In this document: in pieces, positions 1 through 53,490 of the stretch
Numbering within the stretch: position 1 is the stretch's first letter
How the letters are laid out: the number at the start of each line of letters is the position of its first letter
Origin: Portunus trituberculatus
Lineage: Eukaryota > Arthropoda > Malacostraca > Decapoda > Portunidae
Direction of reading: 5' to 3'
Assembly: GCF_017591435.1 (NCBI RefSeq)
Contig: NC_059283.1
Span: 345,185-409,184 of the forward strand
DNA length: 64,000 bases
The notes under the pieces: model-generated
Database searches by the model: none
What the model saw: only the letters and a program-made list of their open reading frames with translations
What the model was told of the DNA's origin: nothing
Program-made: the position numbers and the translations under genes

Positions 1-640
1 CATTCATATTTCCCTTGCCCAGTATTCTTGATGTGAAAAAACAAAGGTGGTCACTGCACTGCATTCCATTTCCCTCATAAATAAAGTGCACATAATTTTT
101 CATTGATTTCTTGATCTTTGCCTCAATCAACATTTCAGCACTTCATCTTGTGGTGCATTGCTTGGTTCAGCTGCCTGTGTTGTCTAGGGATTATGCAGTC
201 TAGTTACTGCACCTGATGGTCACCCCTAATCTGCTCCTTCCTATGACAGGTGTTAGCAAAGATTAGAAACACAAGGCATGCTAAGAAACCCCTTATCTGT
301 ATTCCTAAGATACACATGTCTTTGAGTATTCATGTTTCCTGGAATTTAATCACATTTTGAGGCTGATACGACACAAAGGGCAAGTCCGTAATACAAACAG
401 CATTACTAGAATCTGGAGGGGTTAATTTGCAATATTCTTTGTGAAGCAACTGCAAGACAAAGTGTGTAAATATATTCCAAAATTATAAAAACTGGGGATA
501 CACAGCAATAGTTTTTGGAGCATTGTCTCACTGTAGGAACAAGTGAATGAATATATTACAAACTCTCACATTAGAAATAATGAACACTTTATATACCAGG
601 ATTTCAGATAAGTGATTCGCAGCCTGCACTTCAAAGACCA
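1..640. other. Left edge, nothing recognised
   Basis: A/T-rich DNA without a supportable exon. I looked for the missing C-terminal kelch exon here and did not find it. Confidence 0.4.
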
Positions 641-864
641 GGGCTCATATTCTCAAACACTTGTATGCTTCACCACCACTATTTCAAAAGGCTTTACCTA
701 AATTTACACAGGTTTCTTAAGGTGCTTTTATGGTTCTAGAGGCAGAGTGACAAGATTTATGTGTTATTTACTGGAGAAACACTCGAGAACTGCGCTGATC
801 ATCTCTATGGCCTTGCTTGGAAAACAGTAGTGGTGAGAGAGTAAAGCGTTTCTGAATATGGACC
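641..864 (+). mobile_element. Second MITE family (GGNCC-ATATTCTGAAAC ends), copy 1
   Basis: Starts GGGCTCATATTCTCAAACAC and ends AAAGCGTTTCTGAATATGG followed by ACC. The two ends are inverted repeats of about 25 bp. About 224 bp, no ORF. Confidence 0.75.
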
Positions 865-1356
865 AAGAATTTCAGATGAGAGTCCCAGCCTATCACAGCA
901 AGAAGCAGTACGATGAGATGAGAGGGCAAGCCATGCATCATTAACATTGCAAGCTTAGACACACAGCATCACAAACACAAACCTTCAACCTTGTGTGATC
1001 TGGTAAACTATTCTCAATTCCTTCATGAAAAAATATGCAGCAAGTTTAAACACACTCTTCCATTTATAAGTACAAAAAGTAAACACAACATTGACCTCAA
1101 AACACAAACATGCATACATTTCCTCTCCTTTGACTGAGTAAATCATCTTGCATTCTGCCATACAACACACACATTCACATTAATCTCATAAACATTCCTT
1201 CATCCAGAAACAAAAATAAACATACCTTTGGCTTCAAAATACACATAAACCTTTGACCTTGAGTACTCCAGCAAAGTGTCCTGAATCACACTCTTCCATT
1301 CATAAAACAAACAAATAAATATATCTTTGGCCTCAAAAAAACACAAATACACATAC

Positions 1357-11596
<10,240 letters not shown>

Positions 11597-12490
11597 CTCC
11601 CTCCTCTCTCCCGCTCCTAACCTAATAATTTTCCTAAAGTAACAGCCAGCTAAGGTAAAGATGTTGGATAGACCCAGCTGGCAATCTTGATCCTGATGCT
11701 ACAACTCCAACATTGGCTCGGAACATCTTTTCTCTGGTTTTTCTCTATTTTTTCATCCCCCATACATGTTGTATTCTGTTTTCCTGGCAATATGAACGGT
11801 ATTATAGTCCTCTTCTAATATATTTCAATAATTTTATACATTTTATTGCGTCGTGTGTGTGTGTGTGTGTGTGTGTGTGTTTACGTCATTCAGTAAGTAA
11901 AGAATGGAAGATGAAATAAAAGCACAAAAAAAATATATATATGCATCACGTAGAAAAAATTAAAGAAGGTTACGTGAAAATCAAGAGAGATTGAGGTGGA
12001 AAGATCAGGCAGAACGCCGCAGAAGCTGTGTTTAGGTAGGTTTACCATGAAATTTAGAAAAGTCACAAAATAAAACATAGTAAATAAAAAATAAACAAAA
12101 TAAAAATATATACAAAGCACCCCTTAAAAAAGCAAAAGAAAAAGCTGTCACATTAAATAAATAAAAAATAAAATAAAGAGGAAAGTGGACAATAGCATAT
12201 TTAGTATTTGATAAATTTGTTTCCGTACACTAAAAGAAAGATAAAAAAATAAAAATAAAAATAAAGCAACAAAAAATAAACAGAACAAAACGAATGAGGA
12301 AGATGATATGAGAAGAATTAAAAGGAAAACGGGCCCTTGGTGGCAGTTCCGGTGACCCTAGGCTCGTCGTAGGAGAGAAATAAAAGGAAAGTCCCCGCCA
12401 AGTCATCCTCACACGCTCTCCGTTTGCCCTACTGTGTGGCTGCTTCTGTGTCATCTCCCTGGTTCTCACCACCACCCTTAACACTCCACA
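11597..12490. promoter_or_regulatory. Divergent promoter region, kelch gene / thioredoxin
   Basis: The two start codons face away from each other across about 0.9 kb, so both promoters and 5' UTRs must lie here unless upstream non-coding exons exist. The half nearest thioredoxin (12330-12490) is relatively GC-rich and lacks repeats, which fits a promoter and 5' UTR. The centre holds a (GT)n tract at 11854-11881 and A/T-rich DNA. I cannot place a TATA box or start site with confidence. Confidence 0.5.
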
Positions 12491-13298
12491 ATGGTCTACC
12501 AAGTGAAGGATAAGGCAAGTGTATCCTTCTAAATGAGTTTGTAATAAGGAGTCCATTTTTCCCATGCTGTCTCAGTTCTCGTGGTTTTTTGTTTCTGCTG
12601 ATTGATTTTATTCCTTTTCGTTTTTCAGGTAATTGTTTTCGCCTGTTCGTTAAGTGCTAGACGGTTAAAATGTCCCAATTTCAGGTGTTTCTTTACGTAA
12701 TCGGCAGGCACTTCCTTGTACTATTCCTTGTGTTAAGTTTTTTTTTTCCCATTTTGTTTCACTCACTATCGTATCCGGCTGCCCATTAAGGTCTAGGTGA
12801 TTTAAAGGCCTTAATTCAATCTTTCCTCGGGTATTTAGCAGTGACAGTATTTCCCATGTATTCTGGTATTATTTTCTTTTTCCATTTAGATTATCGTATT
12901 AACCTAGTATTCATTAAGGCCTAGGTGGTTCAAAGGCCGTAATGCAATTTTTCATAGAGTATTTACCAGTGACAATAGTTTCCATGTATTCTGGTGCTAT
13001 TTCCTTTTTTTTTTTTTTTTTTTTCATTTAGATTACGGTGTCAACCATTTGTTCATTAAGCTCAAGATGGTTCAAAGGCAGTAATTCAATCTTTCCTTGA
13101 ATGTTTAACAGTGACAATAGTTTCCATATTTTCTGCTGCTATTTTCTTTCTTTTTCATTTAGATTACCGTGTCAACCTTTTGTTCATCAAGCTCAAGATG
13201 GTTCAAAGGCAGTAATTTTATCTTTCCTCGCGTTTTTAAAAGGTAGTAATGCAATCTTTCCTCAAATATTTAAGTGAATAGTTTCCATGTTTTCTGGT

Positions 13299-13351
<53 letters not shown>

Positions 13352-13694
13352 AAATTATAGTACCAGGCTATTCACAAACGACTAGGTGGTTAAGACGCCA
13401 TAATTCCAGACGTTTCTAGAGATATTTGAGGATTACATAACATTTCCCTCGTGTTGTAGTCATTATTATCATTGTCCTTCACTCGTGTCTAGTAGCTGTC
13501 AGTCAAGTGTCAGGTGACGGGAGGGTGACCAGAGTGTGTATCTTAATTGAGTGTCATGAAGTGGTCTGTGGTAACTTGGAGACTGTGTTTTGTGTGGTTC
13601 CCGTGGTGATGTTAATGATTTTTGCTTCTTTCGACGTGGCCTTGATGCGTCACGGTATGCTGCGGGACTCATCATGAAATAGCGATTACTCATA

Positions 13695-13778
<84 letters not shown>

Positions 13779-13966
13779 CGTGTCTGGGAAATTCCTTAGC
13801 GCTCTCTCTCTCTCTCTCTCTCGTGTGTGTGTACTTATATATTTTGGGTCTTACAGTACAATGTAATTTCTTTTGCATATGTTTTGTTTCATGTTTAGGG
13901 GAGGCCGGGATGCTCCCACCACCTCCTTTGTTGTCTACTTTTGCAACAGGAAAGCCATCAATCAAT

Positions 13967-14004
<38 letters not shown>

Positions 14005-17000
14005 TCTATGTATTGTTCTAATGCCTTCATTTTGTGACATGATAAGCAGCTCAGTGTTATCAGCAGGGTGTCATTTCCTTAATGCCTTTCCTCTCACATG
14101 ATAAAGTATTCAGAATGGTGACAAGGGGGGATGATGTCATTCTGATAAATTTTCCTCATGCCACTACCTAAAAGATTACTTAGGTTTTGCAAGAGACTGG
14201 GATTGGCCTCCTTATTTATTTTCCTACTATTACACAGAAGAATTTCCTGGAGGGTGTGGTGTCATTCTGATAAATTTTCCTACTTTTTTTTTATGCAAGA
14301 GGGAAACCAGCCAAGGTAAAAAGAAGATAATTAAAATAAATAAATGAATAAACAAATAAATAAAATGAAAAAAATAAATAAATAATTAAAAGATCCACTT
14401 AAAATGCAAGTTCCCTAAAAGATCAATAAAGAGTTATCCAGAAGTTAGGGACAAATGTCTTGAAACCATTACCTCTAAGAGTGCTTAGAAGGCTTACAAG
14501 AGGCTGTGGTACTGCCTTCCAAATAAATTTTCCTACTAATAAATGGAAAACTACTTTGGTGGCTTACAAAAGGATACAATTTGTTGATCAATTTTCCTCC
14601 TACCATTTCATAGAAAAATGCTTTGAAGGTTTACAAGAGACTGTGGTACTGGCCTCCAAATAATTTTTTCCTATTACACGGAAAACTACTCAGGAGGCTT
14701 ACAAAAGAATACAGTTTCCTGATCAATTTTCCTCTTATCATTACATAGAAAAGTTCTTTGAAGGCATACTAGAGGCTGTGGTACTGGCTTCCATATTAAT
14801 TTTCTTTTTACAATAATTACACCAGTTTACCAGGGATGGAGTTTCCTGATTAGATTTTCTCTTACATTTAACTATAAGAGTGCTTAGAGGGTTTACAAGA
14901 GGATGTGATACTGGTTTTCATAATGATTTTCCTAAAAATACACAGGAAAGTGTTTTGAGTTTTACAAAAGGATGTTGTTTCCTGACCAATTTTTCTCTTA
15001 AGATTACCTAGAATAGTGCTTAGAAGAATTACAGGAGGAAGCAGTTACGTTAATCATTTTAATTTTTTGTCTGGCATTTACAGGAAGACTTTGACCAGCA
15101 GTTGAAGAATGCTGGACAGAAGCTTGTGGTGGTAGACTTCTATGCCACCTGGTGCGGACCCTGCAAGATCATCGCCCCCAAGATTCAGGTGCTAAGGAGT
15201 TATTCTTTAAAAAGCTGTCTCAGTGATATATCCTAAGACCATAACAATCTTATGACTCCCAAGTTTGTGGGTGTGTGTGTGTGTGTTTGACCTACTCTAT
15301 AAAGCTCCTGTAGATTAATGAAATGCCCAAAGATGATGTTTTGTTGATTTGGGTTATGATTTAGTAGTGGGGTGGGTGTGTGCTTGTAGTTTTGGGAGAG
15401 ACGTGTGTGTGCGTGTGTGTTAGTGTAGGGAATAGTCAGGTATTTGGTACTATAGAAGTAGATGGTATAGATAGTGTGGGTCAAGTAAGATACAGAGCTG
15501 GTGTGTGTGTGTGTGTCAGACTTCTTGAGTGTGCTAGTATTGGAGCACAAGTGGCAGGCAGGTGTGGATGTATTGCAACAAATGTGAAGTGGATGTAGGT
15601 TGCCTTGCTATTAGTCAGAGCAAACCAAACACACCCACTGCTTTATTGATTACCAACGTGGGGTTATGGAGGAGAGACAGAAGTGAATGGCAAAATTTTA
15701 GATGTTTTTATGTCTTATCTTATGGACTCCTAGCCCTTTCAATACTGGGACATATTTTACCTTGAGATTTGTGTACGATTAGACCATTTTATTGACATTA
15801 GGAAGGGTCTATGAAGGTCAGAAGATTAATAGCTAGAGCCTTCACTATTCTAATCCCCACATGAGTTTCTGAAGCTGTATAAAATCACCAAATAGCATGA
15901 AGGATTAATATAGAAATGTATCATAGCACTCAAGAGGTTGACAGGCTGTAGTGGAAGTGCATGGCTTGTGCAATAGTGACGAGTGTGTGGGAAACATTTT
16001 AAGATATCTTGGTGTTTTATCTTAATGGCTTAAGAGGCTCTAATGGAAGTGCAGGCTTTCAAGGGGGATGTTCCTGATTCTAGAGATAGCTTATTGATTT
16101 TGTACCTTTAACCTCTTGAGTACCGTAATGCATTTTCATATCCATTGTGGTTACTATTTGATTTTATACAGTTAGAAACTTGTGTGGGCATTAAAATAGT
16201 GGATTCTGGCCATTAATCTGATCTCCATAGACCCTTCCTAATGTAAAAAAATGGTCTAATTGTACTCAAATCTCAAGGTAACAATGCGTCACTTAAGGGA
16301 TTAATAACTTGAGTCTTCTTAGGGGCCGAGGGAAGAGTGGTGTGAATGAATGTGAATGTGGAGGGTGTGTTTCTTGTCTTGGCCACTCCTTTTTTTGGAA
16401 GACAACCATGGCATATAAAATAGATCCAATTATTAAGGATATTTTTTAAAGATTGCAGTGACGGCTGTGGTTCAGTGTCCTCAATAAACTTGTGTGGAAA
16501 CAGTCAAGATTCTTAAAGATATGTTCATAAAAATCACTGATCACTTAGCAAGACATATTCATCATTAGGAAACACCCTTTGGGAAGATATTTAATCAGCC
16601 TAACCTTGAAAGTTATCCTTATGAGGTAGAATGGATTTAACCTCTTCAGCACTGGGATGCATTTTTAGCATGATTTTTTTTTTTTTTTTTTTTTTTTTAA
16701 TATGATTAGATCATTTTATTGACATTAGGAAAGGTCTTTAGAAGTCAGAAGATTAATGACCAGTCTTCACTATTTTATCCCCCCCCCTACCTCCTCCCAT
16801 GAGTTTCTGATGCTGTATGAAATCGCCAAATGGAAACGAACATGGAAATGTGTCCTGGTACTGAAGAGGTTAACATGAGCTTTTTATCCCTTTAGTGCCA
16901 ATCTTTAGTCTTGCCCTTTACAATTCACATGGACTCAAAATACAAGGCACTGTATAAAGAAAGTGTTTACCATTACAGGAGATGAGTGAGCAGATGAGTG

Positions 17001-17616
17001 ACGTTGTGTTCCTGAAGGTGGACGTGGATGAGAATGACGAGGTTGCCGTGACCTATAAGGTGTCTTGCATGCCTACCTTCGTTTTCTTCAAGGCGGAGAA
17101 GAAAGTAAGTTCTGCTGATAGGATATGTTTGAAGACCTGTTCTCTTGATAGTTCATAAAGAAAGTTCAGTCTCCCATGTGTAGAGTAATAGAAAGAGTGA
17201 TAAAATAAATTACACTGATAGGAAGTGTGTGAAGACCCATTTTCTGTATAGTTCGTAAAGAAAGTTCATTCTCTCATGTGTAGAGTAATAGTAAGAGTAT
17301 TAAAGTAAGTGTTTAGGAGTGTGGAAAGATGTATTTTCATGACAGTTCATAAAGAGTGGGTTAAATCTTTCATATATGGAGGAACAGTGCTAACTAAATA
17401 GAATTAAAAGGTGCGGATGAAGATATGAAGTTATACTGAAAGAAAATGTGGGGGCTGAGGCAGAATGAAAGCAGACTCACCACAGGAAATTGAAAACAAG
17501 ACAGGATGTTACTATCCTCAACATCCCATTACCGTTAGGGTTAGTGTGTGATAAGTGACTAAATATATCACGCAATGTTGTTTCTACATTTCTCATACCC
17601 TTTCCTCTCTCATCCA

Positions 17617-17650
<34 letters not shown>

Positions 17651-18536
17651 GAGGGGGGACTAAGATGGAGGAGATAGTAAGGAGGCATGAAAAATGTAGA
17701 AACAAGGAGACAGTGTGGATGGGGAGGCAGGCTTTATTGACACATGACAATCTCTGACCCTTGATGTGTACTGTATCTCTTAAAATCCCTTAAGTTGATG
17801 TGTGACTTTAGCTGAAAACAAGAGTAGGAAGGCTGTTCAATGAAACAGCACACTGTCTGTACCTATATGTAAAAAATGCAACAATAGTCAAGCTTGGTCT
17901 GTTCCTTGTCAACCAGACCAACCTAAGCAAGTGTCTGTCCTTCACATTAACACCTCAGACCTTTTTGCTTCACCCTAGATTACTTTTTAATTGTTTATTT
18001 AAACTAGTTTGATTTATACATAAATTTGAGATAGTATTAACAAATATAAATGAAACCCTCTCCCCAAAAAGAGACAATGAAATAAAAAATACCAGTGGAT
18101 TGAGTGAAAAAAGATAAGTAAATAAGTAAAGACTCCAACCTTGCCTGTGGCTGGTGGAGTGGGAAAAAAAAAAAAAAAAAAAAAAAAAACTTTATATCTT
18201 ATCTTTTTTCTTATGACTTCTTCTCAATAAAAGCATCAAGCCGCTGTAGCACTAAATTGTCCACACTTCCATAATTGCAACTTTCATGTCTTATTAGTAG
18301 AACATTTTGGTGTAGAGGCACAATGAAATAGTGAAGAAGTTGTGTGACTCCTGACAAACTATTATTTTTGTGGGGTTAGAATGAGATGGAGTGATTGGTA
18401 AGTGTCCTGGGTCAGAATGGAGAGGTCAGTAGATAGTGTAGTTGATGCTAATAAACTCGTATTTTTTGTACAGGTGGACAGTTTCTCAGGAGCAAGTGAA
18501 GACAAGCTCCGTGAATTCATTGCAAAGCTGAAGTAA
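12491..18536 (+). CDS. Trx: Thioredoxin (cytosolic, complete)
   Basis: Four coding exons: 12491-12514, 15084-15188, 16979-17104 and 18474-18536, all phase 0, giving 105 residues, the usual length of animal cytosolic thioredoxin. The active site is WCGPC (Cys32, Cys35) after VVVDFYAT, with the buried Asp26 and the cis-proline in CMPTF (Pro75). Cys73 sits where mammalian Trx1 has its dimer-forming non-catalytic cysteine. The protein reduces disulfides in target proteins and is recycled by thioredoxin reductase. ATG context is ACACAATGG. There is no signal or mitochondrial leader. Intron 1 appears to use a GC donor (AAG|GCAAGT); the other introns are GT-AG. Introns are long and filled with decayed tandem repeats. 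Confidence 0.97.
12500..12530 (+). other. Non-canonical GC donor of thioredoxin intron 1
   Basis: After the eighth codon (Lys8) the sequence is AAG|GCAAGT. This matches the consensus of the minor GC-AG intron class (AG|GCAAGT). The acceptor is the CAG at 15081-15083. Joining there restores the thioredoxin frame (KDK followed by EDFDQQ). No GT donor in the preceding 20 bases would keep the frame and the family length. Confidence 0.8.
12640..13460. repeat. Degenerate about 130-bp tandem repeat in thioredoxin intron 1
   Basis: About six units share CTAGGTGGTTCAAAGGC-like, TTCAATCTTTCCTCG and CAGTGACAATAGTTTCCATG segments. A (CT)n tract lies in one unit. Confidence 0.75.
13697..13777. repeat. 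(AT)n microsatellite
   Basis: About 40 units in thioredoxin intron 1; a (CT)n tract follows at 13802. Confidence 0.95.
14105..15060. repeat. Degenerate tandem repeat in thioredoxin intron 1 (3' part)
   Basis: Alternating units of about 60 bp repeat GGCTTACAAAAGGATACA, GATCAATTTTCCTC and GAGGCTGTGGTACTGGC. They stop just before exon 2. Confidence 0.75.
15731..15941 (+). mobile_element. TTAA MITE copy (degenerate ends)
   Basis: Same family core (GATTAGACCATTTTATTGAC, GCTGTATAAAATCACCAAAT) in thioredoxin intron 2; the terminal TTAA has decayed. Confidence 0.75.
16108..16304 (-). mobile_element. TTAA MITE copy
   Basis: Reverse orientation; TTAA at both ends with TTAACCTCTTGAGTACCG and AAGGGATTAA termini. 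Thioredoxin intron 2. Confidence 0.82.
16637..16873 (+). mobile_element. TTAA MITE copy with poly(T) insertion
   Basis: TTAACCTCTTCAGCACTGGG start and TACTGAAGAGGTTAA end. Two homopolymer expansions (T-tract near 16675 and a C-rich tract near 16782) lengthen it. Thioredoxin intron 2. Confidence 0.82.
17101..17400. repeat. Three-unit about 105-bp repeat starting at thioredoxin exon 3 donor
   Basis: Units begin near the real donor AAAGTAAGTTCTGCTGATAG and recur as AAAATAAATTACACTGATAG and AAAGTAAGTGTTTAGGAGTG, with GTTCATAAAGAAAGTTCA and CCCATGTGTAGAGTAATAG shared. Confidence 0.75.
17600..17900. repeat. Dispersed repeat shared with 55605-55830
   Basis: After an (AG)n tract both loci carry a TGTAGAAACAAGGA...TGGGGAGGCAG / TGGAGAGGCAG segment and then TTGATGTGTA / TGTGATGTATA and GTACATAAAAA-like sequence. 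Boundaries and class are unknown. Confidence 0.55.
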
Positions 18537-18751
18537 TTGAAGAACAACGGCAGGATTTCCCTCAGGATCATCTCTAATCTCCACTAAACAAAATTAAAGC
18601 AGATTATAAAGACAATACCTAAATGCCGTACTTTGTCTCATAACCACAATCACTCATTTGATTTGTGCAAATTTTTTCTTGCAGTTTTATGATGTTCAAC
18701 TGTGCCTACAACATTTTGTATTTTAACTTGTTGCTTTTATTTTGTTGTTTC

Positions 18752-18773
18752 AATAAAGAAGCTAATAAATAAA
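18752..18773 (+). terminator. Thioredoxin polyadenylation signals
   Basis: AATAAA occurs at 18752, 18764 and 18768, about 220 bp after the TAA stop at 18534-18536. A U/GU-rich stretch follows, with TTTCTGTATTTG at about 18788. This is a conventional arrangement for 3' end formation. Confidence 0.75.
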
Positions 18774-18774
18774 G

Positions 18775-20408
18775 CACCCCATTTATTGTTTCTGTATTTG
18801 ACCTTTTTGTTGTGGCTTCCTCAAAAAATAATCAAAATTAGCAGATGAGAGAAAGCAAGGTGTCAATGAACACAAAACCTAAAAACAAGCAGTAAAGAGA
18901 CTAAAAATGAGGATAATCATTTGAAGATACACACAGTAGAAAGAATTGAAGTTGAGAACATACAAAGCTTAAAAGTAAACTAAAAAAGTATTGAAATTAT
19001 GATAAGATGAACAAAATGCTTGAAAGCTCTTGATGAATGACTTAAGAGAGTATCATCATAATTAAGGTGATGATGGGGTTTGCTTACTCTGTGGTGCATG
19101 TAAGACTCCAACAGTACTGTGTTTACTGCACCTTTATTATTATTTTTATCACATGTTTCTCAGAGGTCACTGATAGGTGACTTGTACAACAATATATCTG
19201 GCTACACCGACCGGCTTCATTACCTATTTCATGAATGATTATAATGCCCCTGTAGTGCCTTGTTACCAATAAACCTTTACTTTGACTGCAGTGACTTGTA
19301 TTCAACCTATAGACAAGATTAGTGAAGTACAAAGAATAATTTCAAGACCACTGTGAACAAAGGGAGTAACTGATTACCTAACACATTCTGGTGTCCACAA
19401 TTTGATTCATGTCAACATGCAGAACTTCAAAGTAACATATTATTACAAGTCAGAGTTCAAGACATGGCTATACTAAAAATGCACTTATCAAGAATATACT
19501 GTATACTGTTTTCAAGGCCCTCCATTATCAGGTCATAACCACAGCAATAAATCACTCAGCACAATGGTAAATTAAGAGAAGCACTAGTTGAGTACATACA
19601 ACTAGTTATAAGATATATGTGCATGTAGAAACACTACCAGTGGCTGTCTTGGGTACAAGATTTGCTACACTCAAAACTGCAATTCAAGTAGCCTGTGTTC
19701 TCTTCCACTGTCTCTCGTATCCTCCCTCTCACTTCAGTCACATGATCAACTAAGAATATATGAATTGTCAGGTCTTAATACTAAATTGCTGGGGACTTAA
19801 GACTGGGATAAGGGTGAGCACAAAACACAGTGGGAGAGCAGGACTTCTGACCCTGACTACGAACATTAAAAAGAACCACATAAGGTTCCTGTACCTTTGA
19901 CACCTCTGAATTACACAGACATTACTGTGTATGGCATCATGTTTTCAATAATATAATATGAAAAGTGGCTAGCTTTGCCATAACAAGCAAGCAGCATATC
20001 TGGACCTTAAAATGCAGAGCTAAGAAAAATATAAGTGGATAAAATAGTGTCTCCAAAGTAAAAATCCTACTCAGAGCTCTTGTAAGGCAAGAATCAATCC
20101 TGAAAGTTACACAGAAAGACAGAGGAGGAAAGAAAATTGCATCCTCTATTCCTAAGAGAAAGCCAGTGTTTCTATGTGGATGGAAGACAAGCAAAAGTCT
20201 TTTCTAAAACATTATAAATGAGATGAATAATAAGAAGTAGTATGCATTGACCTATAAAAAGATAATGTAATTAATATTACATAGCAATAAAACATATACA
20301 TCATTATATACACCATAATTAAAATATACATCTCTATCACTTAAGCTAATCACTAACAGTGCTTATCTTATCTGTCAAGCAAGGATGAAATTGATGTGAG
20401 AAAGGCCA
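18775..20408. other. Convergent intergenic region thioredoxin / SORL1
   Basis: About 1.6 kb with no ORF of interest; presumably the SORL1 3' UTR occupies the right part. A possible minus-strand AATAAA lies near 19131, but I cannot place the cleavage site. Confidence 0.5.
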
Positions 20409-51519
<31,111 letters not shown>

Positions 51520-53490
51520 CCCTCCTCGTTGTTCAAGTGTCACTGTCTTGTTCTAAGTTCTAACCGCGGTCCGCTGTGTAAGTTGCCAGTAGCTGCTTTT
51601 CATTCTTTCGGCATGATTTTATTCATTAATTTTTAGTTTCCTGCTTCTCCTCAGTGATGTCTGTTTCTCTTTTTTTCATTTTTTTGTTCATTTGTTTATC
51701 TGTGTTCATGCTATTAATCTTTATGTCTTTTATTTATCTATTTCCGCTTTAACTCATTTGCTTCTTTCAGTATGTTTTTATTAGTTAATTTATATAAGTT
51801 TTCTATACTTTCTTTCCCTCTCTCTTTAGTGATATCTTTTTTCTCTTCCAATTAAATTTTATTAGTTTATCAGTCTCCATTCTGTCAACCTCCAGTCTTA
51901 TTACATAATTTGTATTAATTCATATATACCCCTGCTCACTTTCTAGTTTCTACGCTCCCTCCCTTTCCTTAGTGATATTTCTTGTTCTTATCACGTCCTC
52001 TTTCCTCATCATTCTCTCTTTGTTACATTCCTTTTTCAATCTTTAATTCATTTTTAGAGATCTTATTTTGTTTGTCTGTCTTCATTCTGTCAACCTCCAG
52101 TTTTACTATTATCATTATTATTATTATTTTTTTTTCACCTGTCGTCAGTGGTTCACTATTCAGTCACTCAGCCCCAGTGTCTCCGCAGAGCAAACCACAC
52201 GTTTCATATATACCCACTCGTCCGCCCAAACCTCCATTAATTAACTCATCCATATAGCTCCTCATTCAACCGTCGACATCCAGCCAAGCACCCATCCACA
52301 CACCGCACATACACGCCCACCCGCCCTCCACTCATCTTCTATCCACCTCTATTAGCCGACCCATTCAACCACCCACTCAAATTTATTCACACACTGGACA
52401 CTACCCATGCCCACCCACCCATCCATACATTTGAATCCTATCTACTCAACCACCAACCCGGCTATAATATCACACACACACACACACACTACGTAGCTAC
52501 AACTCTGTGCTTTAACGGTCTCCCAATGAGGCAATTATAACCATATGCAATGTTTAAATTATATGTAAGATTTTGCATTAAAGTTATGGGTGGAAGAGAC
52601 ATAGATCTTGCACTTTCTATCCAGTTTAGAGATTGGATGTGGGAATAGAACAAGTAAAATATCACCTAAGCGTCAGATAACATGAACCTCTTAAGTAGAC
52701 GAGCCAGTTCTACCTTGAGTTTTGGGTACTCATTAGACAATTGTATTTACATTAGGAAGGGTCTATGGAGGCCAGAAGGTTAATGGCCACAGCCTTCACT
52801 ACTTTAATCCCAACGTAAGTTTCGGAAGCAATGTAAAATCACCAAATTGTAAGCAAAATGAGTCGGAAAACGCGTATTTACTGAAATATTGTTTCGGCAG
52901 TGAATGTTGGATATACCGCGACCTAACTGGTAAAAATATGCTTTAGTATTGATATCACTGGTGGGCTTCTTGCTTCATTTCAGATAACAAGAAAGTAGGA
53001 AGCCACACCCTGTTGCATGATGCGCCAGCTTTCACTTACATAATCAATATATGAGGTACAGTAACAAAAGAATAACAGCTGGATACTAGTGCATCATAAG
53101 CAGAAGTTGTGAGCACTTCATAAGTCTAATCGACTTATTTGCACAACCTATCCTGGCTCTAAATGGGTTTTAAGTGAATGCTTAATGACAAGAAGTAGTA
53201 CTGTACCTAATGTCATCACAAGTCCAGCCAGCTCAGGAGGGAAATTATTCCACATATTTACATTTCTCATTATCAAAATTTACGTCTGACACACACACAC
53301 AAAGTGTATCTATTTCTTGGTGTATCATATAGTATACACATATGTAATGACATTACTACTGTATATTCGTGTTGATCCCGAATAAACTGATAAAAGTGAT
53401 AGTAACAAGAAAACAGTGAGTGTGTAATCAGTATACACAGTTAATTAAGGACACAAAGCGGACAGCGGTGTGTGGGTGGCCACTGGCTAG
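51520..53490. other. SORL1 upstream region
   Basis: The first few hundred bases should hold the SORL1 5' UTR and promoter. 51600-52140 is pyrimidine-rich with repeated TTCATTCTGTCAACCTCCAG; 52260-52480 is CA/CCCA-rich. No gene seen. Confidence 0.5.
52688..52885 (+). mobile_element. TTAA MITE, strongly diverged copy
   Basis: Only the middle (CATTAGGAAGGGTCTATGG, AATGGCCACAGCCTTCACTA) is well kept. Upstream of SORL1. Confidence 0.65.
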
